Below, piece after piece: positions 42,566-51,069 of a stretch of DNA of 64,000 nt. Below the pieces are notes generated by a model. The model did no database searches. It was given only the letters and a program-made list of their open reading frames with translations, and had not been told where the DNA came from. Origin of the DNA: an uncultured Megasphaera sp. Lineage in GTDB: Bacteria; Bacillota; Negativicutes; Veillonellales; Megasphaeraceae. The translations under genes and the position numbers were made by a program. How positions within the stretch are numbered: position 1 is the stretch's first letter; every line of letters starts with the position of its first letter. The DNA lies in the NCBI GenBank assembly GCA_934193515.1, contig CAKPVJ010000007.1:11802-75801 (forward strand), given 5' to 3'.

Positions 42566-43516
42566 ATGTTGCAAACGCGAAAAGTTGGTATTGTAGGTGC
42601 CGGCCATGTAGGGGCTCATGTAGCATTGGCGTTACTGCAGTCTGGTGAAGCAGACGATATTGTATTAATCGACGCGATACCGGAAAAAGCTGCGGCACAG
42701 GCAATGGATTTATCTGACTGCGTCAGCGGCTCACTCTGCGGCCGGGATACCCGGATTCGGGTTGGAGGTTATGAAGAACTCCAGGATGCAGATGTGTTGG
42801 TTATCGCTTTTGGACGCAGTCGGCGGCCCGGTGAGACGCGGCTGGATATGTTTGATGATTCCATTCGTATGGCAAAGGATGTCATCACGCAGTTACGGCA
42901 GGTACATTTTTCCGGCATTACGATCAGCGTTTCAAATCCGGCGGATATTGTTTGTGAGTATATACGCCGGCAGATGGGCTGGCCGCGCCAGCGGTGTTTT
43001 TGCACGGGGACGAGCTTGGAAACATATCGGCTGCTGCGTGTTTTATCACAGCATACAGGCTGCAGCCGCCGTTCCATACAAGGACTGTGCATGGGTGAAC
43101 ATGGCAACTCCGGCTTTGTTGTTTGGTCGCATGTGTTTGTGCAGGGACGGTTGTTTACGGATATTTGCCGAGACAATCCGGCCTTGGCAGCAGACATAGC
43201 TGCGCTGCAGCAGGAAGTCAAACGGGCCGGTGATATGGAAATTGACGGCAAAGGATGTACTGAATTTGGCATTGCCAATGTAGTGCATATGCTGATTGCA
43301 GCCGTTTTTCATGACCAAAAGCTGATTTGGCCGTGCTCGGTGGCCTTGGATGGGGAGTTTGGAGAAAGCCAGGTGGCCGCCAGCGTACCCTGCATGATTG
43401 GCAAAAACGGCGTAGAAGCGATTGTGCCGATATCTCTTACTCCAGAAGAACAACAGGCTTTTCATGCGTCTTGTGACATTATTCGCGATTTCCTTAAACG
43501 GGCAGATACTTTGTAA
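42566..43516 (+). CDS. L-lactate/malate dehydrogenase family 2-hydroxyacid dehydrogenase
   Basis: NAD-dependent dehydrogenase of 316 residues. Start at 42566, after AAGGAGG; in-frame codons back to 42479 cross the operator and are not translated. NAD fold KVGIVGAGHVGAHVALAL at 6-23; specificity loop FGRSRRPGETRLDMF at 82-96; catalytic His in CMGEHGNSGFVVWS. The loop is LDH-like (GETRLD) but Arg86 sits where LDH has Gln102 and malate dehydrogenase has Arg. It could therefore act on oxaloacetate or another bulky or charged 2-oxoacid rather than pyruvate. The NCS2 permease gene follows by 19 bases. Confidence 0.85.
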   Translation: MLQTRKVGIVGAGHVGAHVALALLQSGEADDIVLIDAIPEKAAAQAMDLSDCVSGSLCGRDTRIRVGGYEELQDADVLVIAFGRSRRPGETRLDMFDDSIRMAKDVITQLRQVHFSGITISVSNPADIVCEYIRRQMGWPRQRCFCTGTSLETYRLLRVLSQHTGCSRRSIQGLCMGEHGNSGFVVWSHVFVQGRLFTDICRDNPALAADIAALQQEVKRAGDMEIDGKGCTEFGIANVVHMLIAAVFHDQKLIWPCSVALDGEFGESQVAASVPCMIGKNGVEAIVPISLTPEEQQAFHASCDIIRDFLKRADTL

Positions 43517-43535
43517 TTTGAGGTGAGTGAATAGA

Positions 43536-44885
43536 ATGAATCCATCTACGACGCAGCAGACAACGCATCCTGTCGATGAAATGCTGCCTGCTTCCAAGCT
43601 GTTTGCGTACGGGCTGCAGCACGTACTGGCCATGTATGCCGGTGCTGTAGCTGTACCGATTATTATTGCACAGGCCATGCATCTGTCGCCTGCTGAACTT
43701 ATTCATTTGATTAATGCTGATTTATTTACTTGCGGTATTGCCACCTTGATTCAGACGCTGGGATTTTGGAAAGTCGGCGCTCGCATTCCGATGATTCAAG
43801 GGGTTACGTTTGCTTCGGTTACTCCCATGATATTGATTGGTGTAGAACATGGGATTACGGCTATTTATGGGGCGATTATTGTTGCTGGGATTATTACGTT
43901 TCTCATTGCCCCGTATTTCAGCCGGCTGATTCGCTTTTTCCCGCCTGTTGTTACCGGTACGATTATTACCATCATCGGCATTACGCTGCTGCCGGTAGCC
44001 GTTCGCTGGATTGGCGGCGGCAATCAGTCTTCGCCTGATTTTGCCAGTCCGATGCATTTGTTCTTGGCAGGCATTACACTGTGTATCATCATACTGATTT
44101 ATCGGTATGGCCGTGCCGGTTCCGGATTTTTAAGCAATGTGTCCGTTCTGATCGGTTTGATTGGCGGTACGCTGGTTGCTATTTCACTGGGACAGGTTGA
44201 TTTTTCAGAAGTAGAAAAAGCGGCCTGGTTTGGCGTAGTGACGCCGCTTTCTTTTGGCTATCCGTCTTTTGATGTGGGCTCCATTGTGTCAATGGTTATC
44301 GTTATGATTGTCTGCATGGTGGAAACGACGGGGGACTGCATTGCGATTGGCGATATTGTAGGACGGCCTATTAATCAGGATAAGTTGTCGCGTTGTCTGC
44401 GCGCTGATGGATTATCGACGATGATTGGCGGCATTTTCAACAGCTTCCCGTATACGGCATTTGCGCAGAACGTCGGCTTAATTGCCGTCACGCGCGTTAA
44501 AAGCCGTTTTGTAGTAGCAGCGTCCGGCGTGATTCTGATTATCTTGGGCTTGTTCCCCAAAATGGCAGCTATCGTTGCCTGCATTCCGAATTCCGTGCTG
44601 GGCGGCGCTGGGATTGCCATGTTCGGCATGATTATCGCCAGCGGTGTCCGTGCGCTGACAAAAGTAGAATTTGAAGGAAATTCGAATCTGATGATTGTGG
44701 CTGTCAGCATTGGCATTAGTATGATTACACTTACCATTCCGAATTTCTTCCAGCATTTCCCGGATGCTGCTAAGATTGTACTGCAAAGCGGCATTACATT
44801 GGGCAGTATTACCGCCGTTATTTTAAATTTGATTTTTAATGGGATAGGACACCACGATCATGGAATTAAAGAGGATGAAGAATAA
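43536..44885 (+). CDS. NCS2 family nucleobase (purine/xanthine) permease
   Basis: Membrane protein of 449 residues, start at 43536, 8 bases after AGGTGAG. The first segment KLFAYGLQHVLAMYAGAVAVP and the motif IPMIQGVTFASVTPM are typical of UraA/PbuX/UacT carriers; MVETTGDCIAIGDIVGRP contains the substrate-site Glu; PYTAFAQNVGLIAVTRVKSR is the xanthine/urate-type signature. Likely a xanthine or uric acid:proton symporter. Confidence 0.88.
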   Translation: MNPSTTQQTTHPVDEMLPASKLFAYGLQHVLAMYAGAVAVPIIIAQAMHLSPAELIHLINADLFTCGIATLIQTLGFWKVGARIPMIQGVTFASVTPMILIGVEHGITAIYGAIIVAGIITFLIAPYFSRLIRFFPPVVTGTIITIIGITLLPVAVRWIGGGNQSSPDFASPMHLFLAGITLCIIILIYRYGRAGSGFLSNVSVLIGLIGGTLVAISLGQVDFSEVEKAAWFGVVTPLSFGYPSFDVGSIVSMVIVMIVCMVETTGDCIAIGDIVGRPINQDKLSRCLRADGLSTMIGGIFNSFPYTAFAQNVGLIAVTRVKSRFVVAASGVILIILGLFPKMAAIVACIPNSVLGGAGIAMFGMIIASGVRALTKVEFEGNSNLMIVAVSIGISMITLTIPNFFQHFPDAAKIVLQSGITLGSITAVILNLIFNGIGHHDHGIKEDEE

Positions 44886-46032
44886 CATCAAAACCTGGAT
44901 TATTGGCTGCGTAAGCATGGCTTGTTTATTGGCAGGCAATGCGTTGGCAGCAGATACGGCAAAGGTCCCGTCAGAACTGCCGATGAAACCGGCTCCTTTT
45001 GCGGCGGCTTCGGTTAAAATTACGTCACATCCAACCCCACCGGCAGAACCGGCAGCCGTGCCGCAGCAGAAAGCCGCCGCGGCGGCCCCTGGGCAGGATA
45101 ATTCTTCTTCCCAAGAGCCCAAAATAGGCATTAACTTGGCAAGCCGTATTTTGATTTTATACAAGGGAAATACGAAAACGGCAATGTATCCTGTAGGTGT
45201 AGGCAAAACATCGACGCCGACTCCGGTCGGATACTATGCAGTACAGAATAAGGAAGTCAATCCGACATGGATAGATCCGGGAGATACCAGCGTACAGATT
45301 GGTCCCGGCCCGGATAACCCGTTGGGATACCGCTGGATTGGATTTAACGGTACGTACGGCATTCATGGCACCAATCAGCCGTCTTCTGTCGGCTATTATG
45401 TATCCAACGGCTGTATCCGCATGCATGAAGAAGATGTAGAAGCAGTGTACGACCAGGTTGCTGTGGGAACGCCTGTCAATGTATACTATGATCGGATTGT
45501 CATTGACAGCGATGCGAACCATACCGTTTCTTATTATATCTATCCAGACGGCTACGGCTGGCAGAATGTAACCGTGCAAAACGTAAAAGATGCGCTTCGG
45601 GGCTATGGCGTAGAAGATTTTGCAGATGCCGGCAGTATTTATAATAAAATTGCGGCATCAGACGGACAGCCGACGTACGTAGCCAAAGCCTATGATTTAA
45701 TCGTCAACGGCAAAAAAATCGCCAAGCGCGCGCTCAAAAAAGACGGCGTAACGTATTTGCCGGCTGTTGCCGTAGCGACGGCCTTGAAGATGGATTTGCA
45801 TTGGAACAGCAAACAGCGGACCTTGACCAGTCCGTATGGCAGGGCCTTTGGCGTGAACAAAAGCGACGTGATATATGTCGATGCCGCAGATGCGCAGTCC
45901 TTGTTTCACATTACGGGAACGCTGACGCCGGAACTCAAATATGCTGTGACGTCGCTGGCAGAAACGCAGCCGCTGCCGGATAAAACGACAAAAGTGACGA
46001 TTTCTACGACCTACGTTCCAGAAAACGAATAG
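44860..46032 (+). CDS. Exported L,D-transpeptidase (YkuD domain) with C-terminal copper amine oxidase-like domain
   Basis: Envelope protein of 390 residues. Signal peptide about 1-30 (hydrophobic IIGCVSMACLLAG then ALAAD). Pro/Ala-rich linker about 35-85. YkuD catalytic domain about 88-210 with IHGTNQPSSVGYYVSNGCIRM, the Cys being the nucleophile. C-terminal domain about 280-360 (VNGKKIAKRALKKDGVTYLP) resembles the copper amine oxidase N-like stalk domain. It would form or exchange 3-3 peptidoglycan crosslinks or anchor proteins. Its start overlaps the end of the permease gene by 26 bases. Confidence 0.88.
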   Translation: MELKRMKNNIKTWIIGCVSMACLLAGNALAADTAKVPSELPMKPAPFAAASVKITSHPTPPAEPAAVPQQKAAAAAPGQDNSSSQEPKIGINLASRILILYKGNTKTAMYPVGVGKTSTPTPVGYYAVQNKEVNPTWIDPGDTSVQIGPGPDNPLGYRWIGFNGTYGIHGTNQPSSVGYYVSNGCIRMHEEDVEAVYDQVAVGTPVNVYYDRIVIDSDANHTVSYYIYPDGYGWQNVTVQNVKDALRGYGVEDFADAGSIYNKIAASDGQPTYVAKAYDLIVNGKKIAKRALKKDGVTYLPAVAVATALKMDLHWNSKQRTLTSPYGRAFGVNKSDVIYVDAADAQSLFHITGTLTPELKYAVTSLAETQPLPDKTTKVTISTTYVPENE

Positions 46033-46048
46033 AAGAAGTGAATAAAGG

Positions 46049-46096
46049 GGTTGTAACAAAATGAGAGTTTTTAGTCCATTTTGTTACAGCCTTTTT
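46049..46096 (+). terminator. Terminator, same family as 9329
   Basis: GGTTGTAACAAAATG pairs with CATTTTGTTACAGCC (one G-U), loop AGAGTTTTTAGTC of 13 bases, then TTTTT. Confidence 0.85.
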
Positions 46097-46208
46097 ACGT
46101 GCATCGTTTGCAGCATTATTATTCATTTTCTTTACACTTCCAACAAAAAACGTTTAAAGAAAGAGTATGGTGCATGACAGCCAAACGCGTTATGTTACCT
46201 TTTTTTAA

Positions 46209-46237
46209 TTGTCCTGCTGATGGAATGGGTATATAAT
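46209..46237 (+). promoter_or_regulatory. Sigma-70 promoter of the small exported protein gene
   Basis: -35 TTGTCC (46209), 17-base spacer, -10 TATAAT (46232-46237), 42 bases before the start codon. Confidence 0.6.
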
Positions 46238-46278
46238 AAAGGCGATATACGTAATTAGGTAAGGAGTATGAGGAAAGG

Positions 46279-46761
46279 ATGAAAGGCTTCATTCGCAGAA
46301 TGGCAGCAGCTTGTATAGGCTGTGCCGCTTTTTTTTCATCGTCTTTTTGTTTTGCCCAGGTAGCTGTTGACCAGATTGCTATCGGCGGCGTAGGGCCGGG
46401 ATGCACGATTGAGTATGTAGAAGGCGTATACGGCCTGCCAACGGCATCAGACCATGTGACATCAGATACAGGTGTCAATTATATAGAATATAACTACGAA
46501 AACCATTTGCTGGTAGGATTCCAGGAAAGTGATTCAACAGCTGTATATGTTACTTGCACCAGCGATAATCTGTCAACACCGGATGGCGTGGCCGTAGGCA
46601 TGACGGCTGATGTCCTGAACAGTAAATACGGCCAGGCAGATCATCTGTACAGCTATAACGACAAATCATTGTATGAATATGATGATGAAAACGGCAACTG
46701 CTTGTCTTTTGACGTGCAAAACTTTTATATTGTAAGCGTCAATGTACGGGCTGCCCAATAA
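46279..46761 (+). CDS. Hypothetical exported protein with two internal repeats
   Basis: Secreted or periplasmic protein of 160 residues that I do not recognise by name. Signal peptide about 1-27 (KGFIRRMAAACIGCAAFFSS, cleavage after CFA). The mature part has two similar units: IAIGGVGPGCTIEYVEGVYGLP (split near residue 33-54) and GVAVGMTADVLNSKYGQAD (about 105-123), each followed by a YNYE/YEYD-type strand. This layout resembles small bacterial SmpA/BLIP-fold repeat proteins. Own promoter and terminator, so a stand-alone gene. Confidence 0.75.
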   Translation: MKGFIRRMAAACIGCAAFFSSSFCFAQVAVDQIAIGGVGPGCTIEYVEGVYGLPTASDHVTSDTGVNYIEYNYENHLLVGFQESDSTAVYVTCTSDNLSTPDGVAVGMTADVLNSKYGQADHLYSYNDKSLYEYDDENGNCLSFDVQNFYIVSVNVRAAQ

Positions 46762-46794
46762 GCTGCCGAGGGAAAATTTCCATATGCATTGCAC

Positions 46795-46846
46795 AAAAAA
46801 AGACCGCGGAAACAGAATGAAAAATTCATGTTTCTGCGGTCTTTTT
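46795..46846. terminator. Bidirectional terminator
   Basis: AAAAAAGACCGC..GAAAC pairs with GTTTC..GCGGTCTTTTT between convergent genes. Confidence 0.85.
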
Positions 46847-46872
46847 GTCGTATAACGGCGAATCGTTAGTAC

Positions 46873-47712
46873 TTAGTCATTTCCCAAAACGCCTTCTAAG
46901 AAGGACGCTGTGTCTGCCAAATAGTCAGCCGGATAGCTTTCGATGTCGCCTTTATCGCAGTGTGCTGCAAATTCCGGGTCAATAGGCAGTTTAGCTGTAT
47001 GCGGGATTTCATATTTCTGTGCCGATGCTTCGACATGGCTGGGTCCGAAAATAGCATGTTTTTCATGACAGTTCGGACATTCAAAATAGCTCATGTTTTC
47101 GATTAATCCCAATACAGGAACATGCATGATTTCCGACATCTTCAATGCTTTTTCTACAATCAGGGAAACAAGTTCCTGCGGAGAGGTAATGACGAGAATG
47201 CCGTCAATCGGCAGGGATTGGAATACTGTCAGGGGTACATCGCCGGTTCCTGGAGGCATATCGACAAACATATAATCAATGTCGCCCCACATGACGTCTG
47301 TCCAGAATTGTTTTACAGCGCCGGCAATAACCGGGCCGCGCCATACAACCGGGGAAGCGGCATCTTCCAAAAGCAGGTTCATGGACATGACTTCGATGCC
47401 TGTTTTGGTTTTGACAGGGAGAATACCGCTTTCATCGCCGGTAGCTCTGTCTGTAATACCAAATACTTTTGGAATAGACGGGCCTGTAATATCTGCGTCC
47501 AAGATAGCCGTTTTAAAGCCGCGGCGGCGCATTTGTACAGCCATCAAAGACGTGACGAGGGATTTGCCGACGCCGCCTTTGCCGCTGACGACGGCAATTA
47601 CATGTTTTACATGCGTACCTGCATGAGGGGGAGCCTGTAAGCTTTGCGGTTCTGTGCGGCTGCTGCAGCTGCTGCCGCAGCTGGAACAGTCATGTGTACA
47701 ATTTTCACTCAT
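46873..47712 (-). CDS. mrp: Mrp/NBP35 family ATP-binding Fe-S carrier
   Basis: P-loop ATPase of 279 residues; start at 47712 with AGGAG 10 bases upstream (a TTG at 47721 overlaps the site). N-terminal cysteine cluster CTHDCSSCGSSC may hold an Fe-S cluster. Deviant Walker A GKGGVGKS near residue 47, then VDMPPGTGDVPLTVFQSLP, and the bridging CXXC in FECPNCHEKH. It carries or inserts Fe-S clusters in the cytoplasm. Sits just after DUF134 with a 5-base gap. Confidence 0.9.
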   Translation of the reverse strand: MSENCTHDCSSCGSSCSSRTEPQSLQAPPHAGTHVKHVIAVVSGKGGVGKSLVTSLMAVQMRRRGFKTAILDADITGPSIPKVFGITDRATGDESGILPVKTKTGIEVMSMNLLLEDAASPVVWRGPVIAGAVKQFWTDVMWGDIDYMFVDMPPGTGDVPLTVFQSLPIDGILVITSPQELVSLIVEKALKMSEIMHVPVLGLIENMSYFECPNCHEKHAIFGPSHVEASAQKYEIPHTAKLPIDPEFAAHCDKGDIESYPADYLADTASFLEGVLGND

Positions 47713-47717
47713 AAATA

Positions 47718-48074
47718 TCAATCTCCTTTTGGATTATTTTTTCCGGCATGACAGCATGCATGGTGACAGCAGGAGCCGGCATGTTCACAAATTTTTATAT
47801 GGCCGCCTTCGATGAGAAGACGCTTTCCATGGACGAGGGCATCCGCTAATTTATAACGGGCCGTATCATAAATCCCTGTTACGGTAGTTCGCGACACATT
47901 AATCTGAGCAGCGCATTGTTCTTGTGTCAGTCCTACCAAATCCAGCAGGCGGATGACTTCATATTCATCAATACTCATAGTAACAACGGCCGCGTCGTTA
48001 GGACAGTCAGACGGAGCAAACTCATCAGACTTCGGCAGGGAACAGACACGGCGGCACCGCGGCGGTCTCGGCAT
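47718..48074 (-). CDS. DUF134 family DNA-binding protein
   Basis: Protein of 118 residues starting MPRPPRCRRVCSLP, as the family does; AAGGAGG lies 7 bases upstream of 48074. Sigma-70 region 4-like HTH about 45-80 (GLTQEQCAAQINVSRTTVTGIYD). The Cys/His-rich tail (CEHAGSCCHHACCHAG) may bind metal. DUF134 genes commonly accompany Mrp and dinitrogenase-iron-molybdenum-type genes in anaerobes and are presumed metal-responsive regulators. Confidence 0.85.
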   Translation of the reverse strand: MPRPPRCRRVCSLPKSDEFAPSDCPNDAAVVTMSIDEYEVIRLLDLVGLTQEQCAAQINVSRTTVTGIYDTARYKLADALVHGKRLLIEGGHIKICEHAGSCCHHACCHAGKNNPKGD

Positions 48075-48144
48075 GGAATTACCTCCTTTTATATGAATCC
48101 AGCTATTATTATAAAAGTGTAGATGACATATGTCAAATAAATAA

Positions 48145-49602
48145 CTACGGCGTATGTGCTGTCGGATGTGTTTCTTCGTATTTTTTTCGTTTTCGGACAA
48201 ACGTAGACGGTGTAATGCCCAGCGCATGGGCTGCATCCCGCACATTGCCGCATTTTTGATACGCTGCTGTCAAGTAATGATATTCTGTACGGGTCAAAAT
48301 ATCCTGCAAATCGACAGGAAACTGAATATCTGAACCATGTTCCGCTTTTTTTATATCTATATCCTTTTCTTCCGGCAGAATCACCGGCTGGCTTTGATGA
48401 AGCAAATGCAAATCTTCCGGCCGAATTTCATCGTTGGAACTAATAATAATGGCTCGTTCGACAATATTTTTTAATTCACGAATATTTCCGGGCCAGCTAT
48501 ATTCATTAAGAAGCTGGATGGAAATATCAGAAAAATATTTTTTGAAATTATATTTTTGATTCAGTTTGGCTAAAAATGATACAGCTAAAGGCGTAATGTC
48601 TTTTTTGCGAAGCCGCAGCGGCGGAATAGAAATAGGAAAGACCGTTAAGCGGTAATATAAATCCTCGCGAAATTCACCGTTTTTTACCATTTCTTCCAGA
48701 TTGCGGTTGGTAGCGGCAATAACACGAACATTGATTTTTACCGGTTTGGTACCGCCAATGCGCATGATTTCCTGTTCCTGCAGTGCCCGCAGCAATTTGA
48801 CCTGCATATCTTTGGGCAGTTCCCCAATTTCATCTAAAAACAGCGTGCCTTTGTTGGCTAATTCAAACAGCCCGATTTTGCCGGAACGATTGGCCCCTGT
48901 AAAAGCACCGCTTTCATAGCCGAACAACTCGCTTTCAATCAAACTTTCCGGAATGGCGCCGCAGTTGACCTTGATAAAGCTGTTTTTTACACGATGGCTG
49001 TGCTGATAAATATAGCGGGCCATGACTTCTTTGCCGACGCCTGTTTCGCCTAATAGAATAACGGTTGTATCCATAGGGGCGACCCGGTTGGCCAGCAGCA
49101 TGGCAGCCAGCGTTGTTTCATCTTTGGCGATGACTTCCTGTTCTGCTGCCGGGTTTTGAATGTGTGCCAGTTCCAAACGGAGCCGTTCCATCGCATCGGT
49201 TTTTTCCTGGACGATTTCTTTTAAGTTGTAAATTTCAGTCAGATCTCGGACGTTGGTAACAATCATAATCAGTGTGCCGTCTTTGTCAAAAATCGGCGAA
49301 CTGGTTACCAATGCTTCTTTGCCTGATTTAAACCGCTGCTGCAGCGTAACGGGCTTTTTAGTACGGGCGACAATCAGACTGCCGGACTGAGAAATGAGTT
49401 TCCCTTTTACCAAATCTGCCATATTTTTTCCTAGGACTTCTTCACTTTTTAACCCTGTGATGTCTTCATACGCATGATTAATACGCAGCACATTGGCGTT
49501 TTTGTCTGTAATAAAAATGCCGTCAAAAGAATGTTCAATAATCGCGCTGAGGCGTTCTGCCGCTTCGGCTACGGTAGAAAAGATTTCTTTAGTATGTCCC
49601 AT
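48145..49602 (-). CDS. Sigma-54-dependent activator with PAS sensor (PAS, AAA+, HTH_8)
   Basis: Enhancer-binding protein of 485 residues. Start at 49602 (MGHTKEIF); AGGAGG lies 12 bases upstream. PAS domain about 18-130 (SFDGIFITDKNANVLRINHAYEDITGL), short coiled linker about 130-165, AAA+ domain about 170-400 with Walker A GETGVGKE, canonical GAFTGA in GYESGAFTGANRSGK, and FLDEIGELP, then Fis-type HTH (NVRDAAHALGITPSTFVRKR). Next to rpoN on the same strand but separated from it by a terminator-like hairpin and a 24-base palindrome. A good candidate to activate the -24/-12 promoters at 56.9-57.2 kb. Confidence 0.88.
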   Translation of the reverse strand: MGHTKEIFSTVAEAAERLSAIIEHSFDGIFITDKNANVLRINHAYEDITGLKSEEVLGKNMADLVKGKLISQSGSLIVARTKKPVTLQQRFKSGKEALVTSSPIFDKDGTLIMIVTNVRDLTEIYNLKEIVQEKTDAMERLRLELAHIQNPAAEQEVIAKDETTLAAMLLANRVAPMDTTVILLGETGVGKEVMARYIYQHSHRVKNSFIKVNCGAIPESLIESELFGYESGAFTGANRSGKIGLFELANKGTLFLDEIGELPKDMQVKLLRALQEQEIMRIGGTKPVKINVRVIAATNRNLEEMVKNGEFREDLYYRLTVFPISIPPLRLRKKDITPLAVSFLAKLNQKYNFKKYFSDISIQLLNEYSWPGNIRELKNIVERAIIISSNDEIRPEDLHLLHQSQPVILPEEKDIDIKKAEHGSDIQFPVDLQDILTRTEYHYLTAAYQKCGNVRDAAHALGITPSTFVRKRKKYEETHPTAHTP

Positions 49603-49666
49603 TAAGATATATGTCCTCCTTTCGTTTAGAATGCTCCTGCGATACCAATATGTTACGTACATAATT

Positions 49667-49690
49667 ATACTTTTAACATATTAAAAGTAT
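49667..49690 (-). promoter_or_regulatory. Perfect 24-base palindrome upstream of the PAS activator gene
   Basis: Arms ATACTTTTAA and TTAAAAGTAT around CATA. It lies 65 bases from the start codon and is a candidate operator. Confidence 0.55.
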
Positions 49691-49700
49691 CCTATGTAAT

Positions 49701-49764
49701 AAAGGCAATGTCAAGATAGATGTTCTATTTATATAGAAATCATCGGCTCTTGTCATTGCCTTTT
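49701..49764 (-). terminator. Terminator-like hairpin at the end of the rpoN operon
   Basis: On the minus strand AAAGGCAATGACAAGA pairs with TCTTGACATTGCCTTT (one mismatch) then ATTA. It separates rpoN from the PAS activator gene. Confidence 0.55.
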
Positions 49765-49778
49765 GGACAGTGCATGGA

Positions 49779-51059
49779 TTAGTCGAGTATTCTGCGTTCA
49801 TATGAATTGGCAATGTGTAACATGCGGCGGTATTTTTGAATGACGCGCCGCGAAATAGGGATGCCAAACTGCTGTGTCAAGAGTACTGTCAGCTGAGAAT
49901 CGCTGTAGGGTTTTCGACGGTTTTCTTGGCGAATCAAACGCTTTAAGGATGTTTTTACGGCATCTTTGGATAGATTCTTGTCCCCATGGTGCAGGGGGCT
50001 TTGAAATAATGATTTAAACGAAATGGTCCGCCAGGGAGTTTGTACATATTTGTCTTTGATGGAACGGCTGATAGTAGAAATGTGCAGCCCTGTTTTTTGG
50101 GAAATATCTTTGAGCGTCATGGGACGCAGGGCATGATGCGCTTGTACGTAGCTGTACTGCCAGTTCCAAATTGCGTCAGTCAATACAGTCAGCGTTTTCC
50201 GGCGGCGTTCAATATTGTGAAGCATCATATAACACCGTGTATATTTTTCTTTAAAATACGATTTTATATCCGGATCTGTCGCTGAGTGCATCATATGGGT
50301 GTAGTAATCGCTTAGGGAATACGACGCAATCCATGAATCATTGAGATGGATTTCATAGTCGCCGGTTTCCGTAAAACGAATGATGACATCGGGTACGACG
50401 TAGGAATCGACGGTGTCAAACAGTCCCTTGAGTGGCGTCGGTTCCAGGCGTTTAATCAGGCGCACGACGGGCAGCAGTTTGCTTTTGGAAATATGAAGTG
50501 CATTGCATATCGTGTTGAGACGGCCGTTTCCTACATCGTCCAAATGATGACACACGATTTTTTTGGCTAACGGCGTTAGTTTGTTTTTGCGGGCCAGCTG
50601 CAGCAGCAGACATTCCTGCAGCGACGCGGCGCAGATACCGGCAGGATTGAGCTGCTGCAAAATCTGCAGACAGTCTGCAAACAGTTCCGGCGGCAGTGGA
50701 AATTTGCGGGATAATTCTTCTTCTGTCACTGTCAAATAGCCGTTGTCATCCACGCATTGTGCCAAATACGTCAGTAGTGCCCAGACAGGACGGCCGTATT
50801 GACTTGGATTTAGTTGTTCTAGAATAAAATTTTTAATGCGGTCTTTTTCCGGTGCGGCGACAAAATTGAGAAATTCAGATGTCCCGTCCTGCGAGGAGAC
50901 AGGATGATAATCCATAAAAGGATTTTCTTCTGATTCCTTTTGCAGCATATCGCGCAGGTCTTCTGCAGACATAGATAAAATCTGCAGCGATTGAATCTGA
51001 TTGGCTGAAAGTTTTTGCAGCTGTTCCTGCGAAAGGGAAATATGAGCATCCATTGCCAT
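49779..51059 (-). CDS. rpoN: RNA polymerase sigma-54 factor
   Basis: Sigma-54, 426 residues. N-terminal region I is Gln/Leu rich (LSQEQLQKLSANQIQSLQIL); core-binding domain about 80-260 (LNPAGICAASLQECLLLQLARK); helix-turn-helix about 330-350 (MTLKDISQKTGLHISTISRS). The C-terminal RpoN box, which reads the -24 element, is SRRVIQKYRR at 403-412, where most family members have ARRTVAKYRE. Only about half of the positions agree, so it is divergent. Last gene of the lux-like operon, 10 bases after the AMP-ligase gene. Two sigma-54 activators lie in the window. Confidence 0.93.
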   Translation of the reverse strand: MAMDAHISLSQEQLQKLSANQIQSLQILSMSAEDLRDMLQKESEENPFMDYHPVSSQDGTSEFLNFVAAPEKDRIKNFILEQLNPSQYGRPVWALLTYLAQCVDDNGYLTVTEEELSRKFPLPPELFADCLQILQQLNPAGICAASLQECLLLQLARKNKLTPLAKKIVCHHLDDVGNGRLNTICNALHISKSKLLPVVRLIKRLEPTPLKGLFDTVDSYVVPDVIIRFTETGDYEIHLNDSWIASYSLSDYYTHMMHSATDPDIKSYFKEKYTRCYMMLHNIERRRKTLTVLTDAIWNWQYSYVQAHHALRPMTLKDISQKTGLHISTISRSIKDKYVQTPWRTISFKSLFQSPLHHGDKNLSKDAVKTSLKRLIRQENRRKPYSDSQLTVLLTQQFGIPISRRVIQKYRRMLHIANSYERRILD

Positions 51060-51069
51060 AATGCAACAT

